A stretch of 50,924 nt of DNA from positions 1-50,924 of the forward strand of contig CASFJO010000096.1 in assembly GCA_949295035.1 (NCBI GenBank), read 5' to 3'. The translations under genes and the position numbers were made by a program. The notes beneath the pieces were generated by a model. The model was given only the letters and a program-made list of their open reading frames with translations. It was not told the origin of the DNA and ran no database searches. Each line of letters starts with the position of its first letter. The first letter of the stretch is position 1. The stretch comes from an uncultured Gemmiger sp. Its GTDB lineage: Bacteria > Bacillota > Clostridia > Oscillospirales > Ruminococcaceae. This document shows positions 50,828-50,924 of the stretch, in pieces.

Positions 50828-50924
50828 GTAGGAAATATTGAGATTTATGTGGAGAGGCGTCGCGCCAGCGGCGCCTCTCCAGTCTTTAACTGGATGCGCT
50901 CATGGTTGTAGAAATGGATATAGC
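50785..50924 (-). mobile_element. end of an IS3-family insertion sequence
   Basis: A transposase 3' end is read on the minus strand. The outer boundary is placed at 50785, where TGAACTGCCCC resembles the TG-starting ends of IS3-family elements. The rest of the element is beyond the window, so the boundary and target duplication cannot be verified. Confidence 0.55.
50845..50924 (-). CDS. IS3-family transposase (OrfB), C-terminal fragment cut by window edge
   Basis: From 50922 leftwards the frame reads YIHFYNHERIQLKTGEAPL and ends with a stop at 50845-50847. YIxFYNxERIQxKT is the conserved C-terminal signature of the DDE integrase-type OrfB of IS3 elements. Only 25 codons are inside the window. 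A GC-rich inverted repeat, GGAGAGGCG (50851-50859) with CGCCTCTCC (50872-50880), lies within these last codons. Confidence 0.8.
   Translation of the reverse strand, partial: YIHFYNHERIQLKTGEAPLARRLST

Noticed and set aside
50851-50880. GC-rich inverted repeat as a terminator of the pyrimidine phosphorylase gene
   Set aside because: It lies inside the codons of the IS3 transposase end and lacks a clear T-run on the plus strand.
1-50924. CRISPR array, tRNA or rRNA genes
   Set aside because: No regularly spaced repeats and no tRNA-like or rRNA-like stretches were recognised on either strand.

Overview
This window looks like chromosomal DNA from a GC-rich, anaerobic, spore-forming member of the Clostridia, probably the Oscillospiraceae/Ruminococcaceae group. 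That placement is an inference. It rests on a complete spoIIIA operon plus yunB, a SCIFF peptide with its radical-SAM maturase, an S-box riboswitch on metK, a Rex redox regulator, an oxygen-sensitive glycyl-radical enzyme pair, and the cluster nusB-xseA-xseB-ispA-dxs-tlyA-nadK-argR-recN.

Layout. Bases 1 to about 3515 are visibly AT-richer and read as one end of an integrated mobile element. They hold a broken IS256 transposase joined to a truncated MATE pump, a cytidylate-kinase-like protein, a structured leader with an attenuator-like hairpin, a MarR regulator, a small DUF6061-like protein, and a foreign C-terminal tail fused onto rlmD. From rlmD onward the sequence is core chromosome: tepA-like ClpP, rex, thymidine kinase, a frameshifted UvrA-like ABC protein, phosphofructokinase, SAM-I riboswitch and metK, an Orn/Lys/Arg decarboxylase-family enzyme, SCIFF precursor and maturase, recD2-comF, mreB, yunB and ligA.

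From 22.6 to 27.3 kb lies spoIIIAA to spoIIIAH, the mother-cell half of the forespore feeding channel, preceded by a possible sigma-E promoter. From 27.3 to 37.7 kb comes an asp23-nusB-(TsaD paralogue)-xseAB-ispA-yuiD-dxs-tlyA-nadK-argR-recN run, with many overlapping genes that imply co-transcription. Class III fructose-bisphosphatase and a tyrosine-phosphatase-like protein follow.

From 40.6 to 50.8 kb there is a nucleoside uptake and salvage region: deoD, cdd, a BMP-type lipoprotein, the glycyl-radical enzyme YjjI with its activase YjjW, a two-ABC-domain ATPase, two permeases and pyrimidine-nucleoside phosphorylase. YjjI/YjjW sitting between nucleoside genes is the most suggestive functional clue in the window, because the same pair lies beside the deo operon in Escherichia coli and its reaction is unknown. 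The window ends inside an IS3-family element. No tRNA, rRNA or CRISPR array was seen, and no gene-free stretch exceeds about 300 bases.
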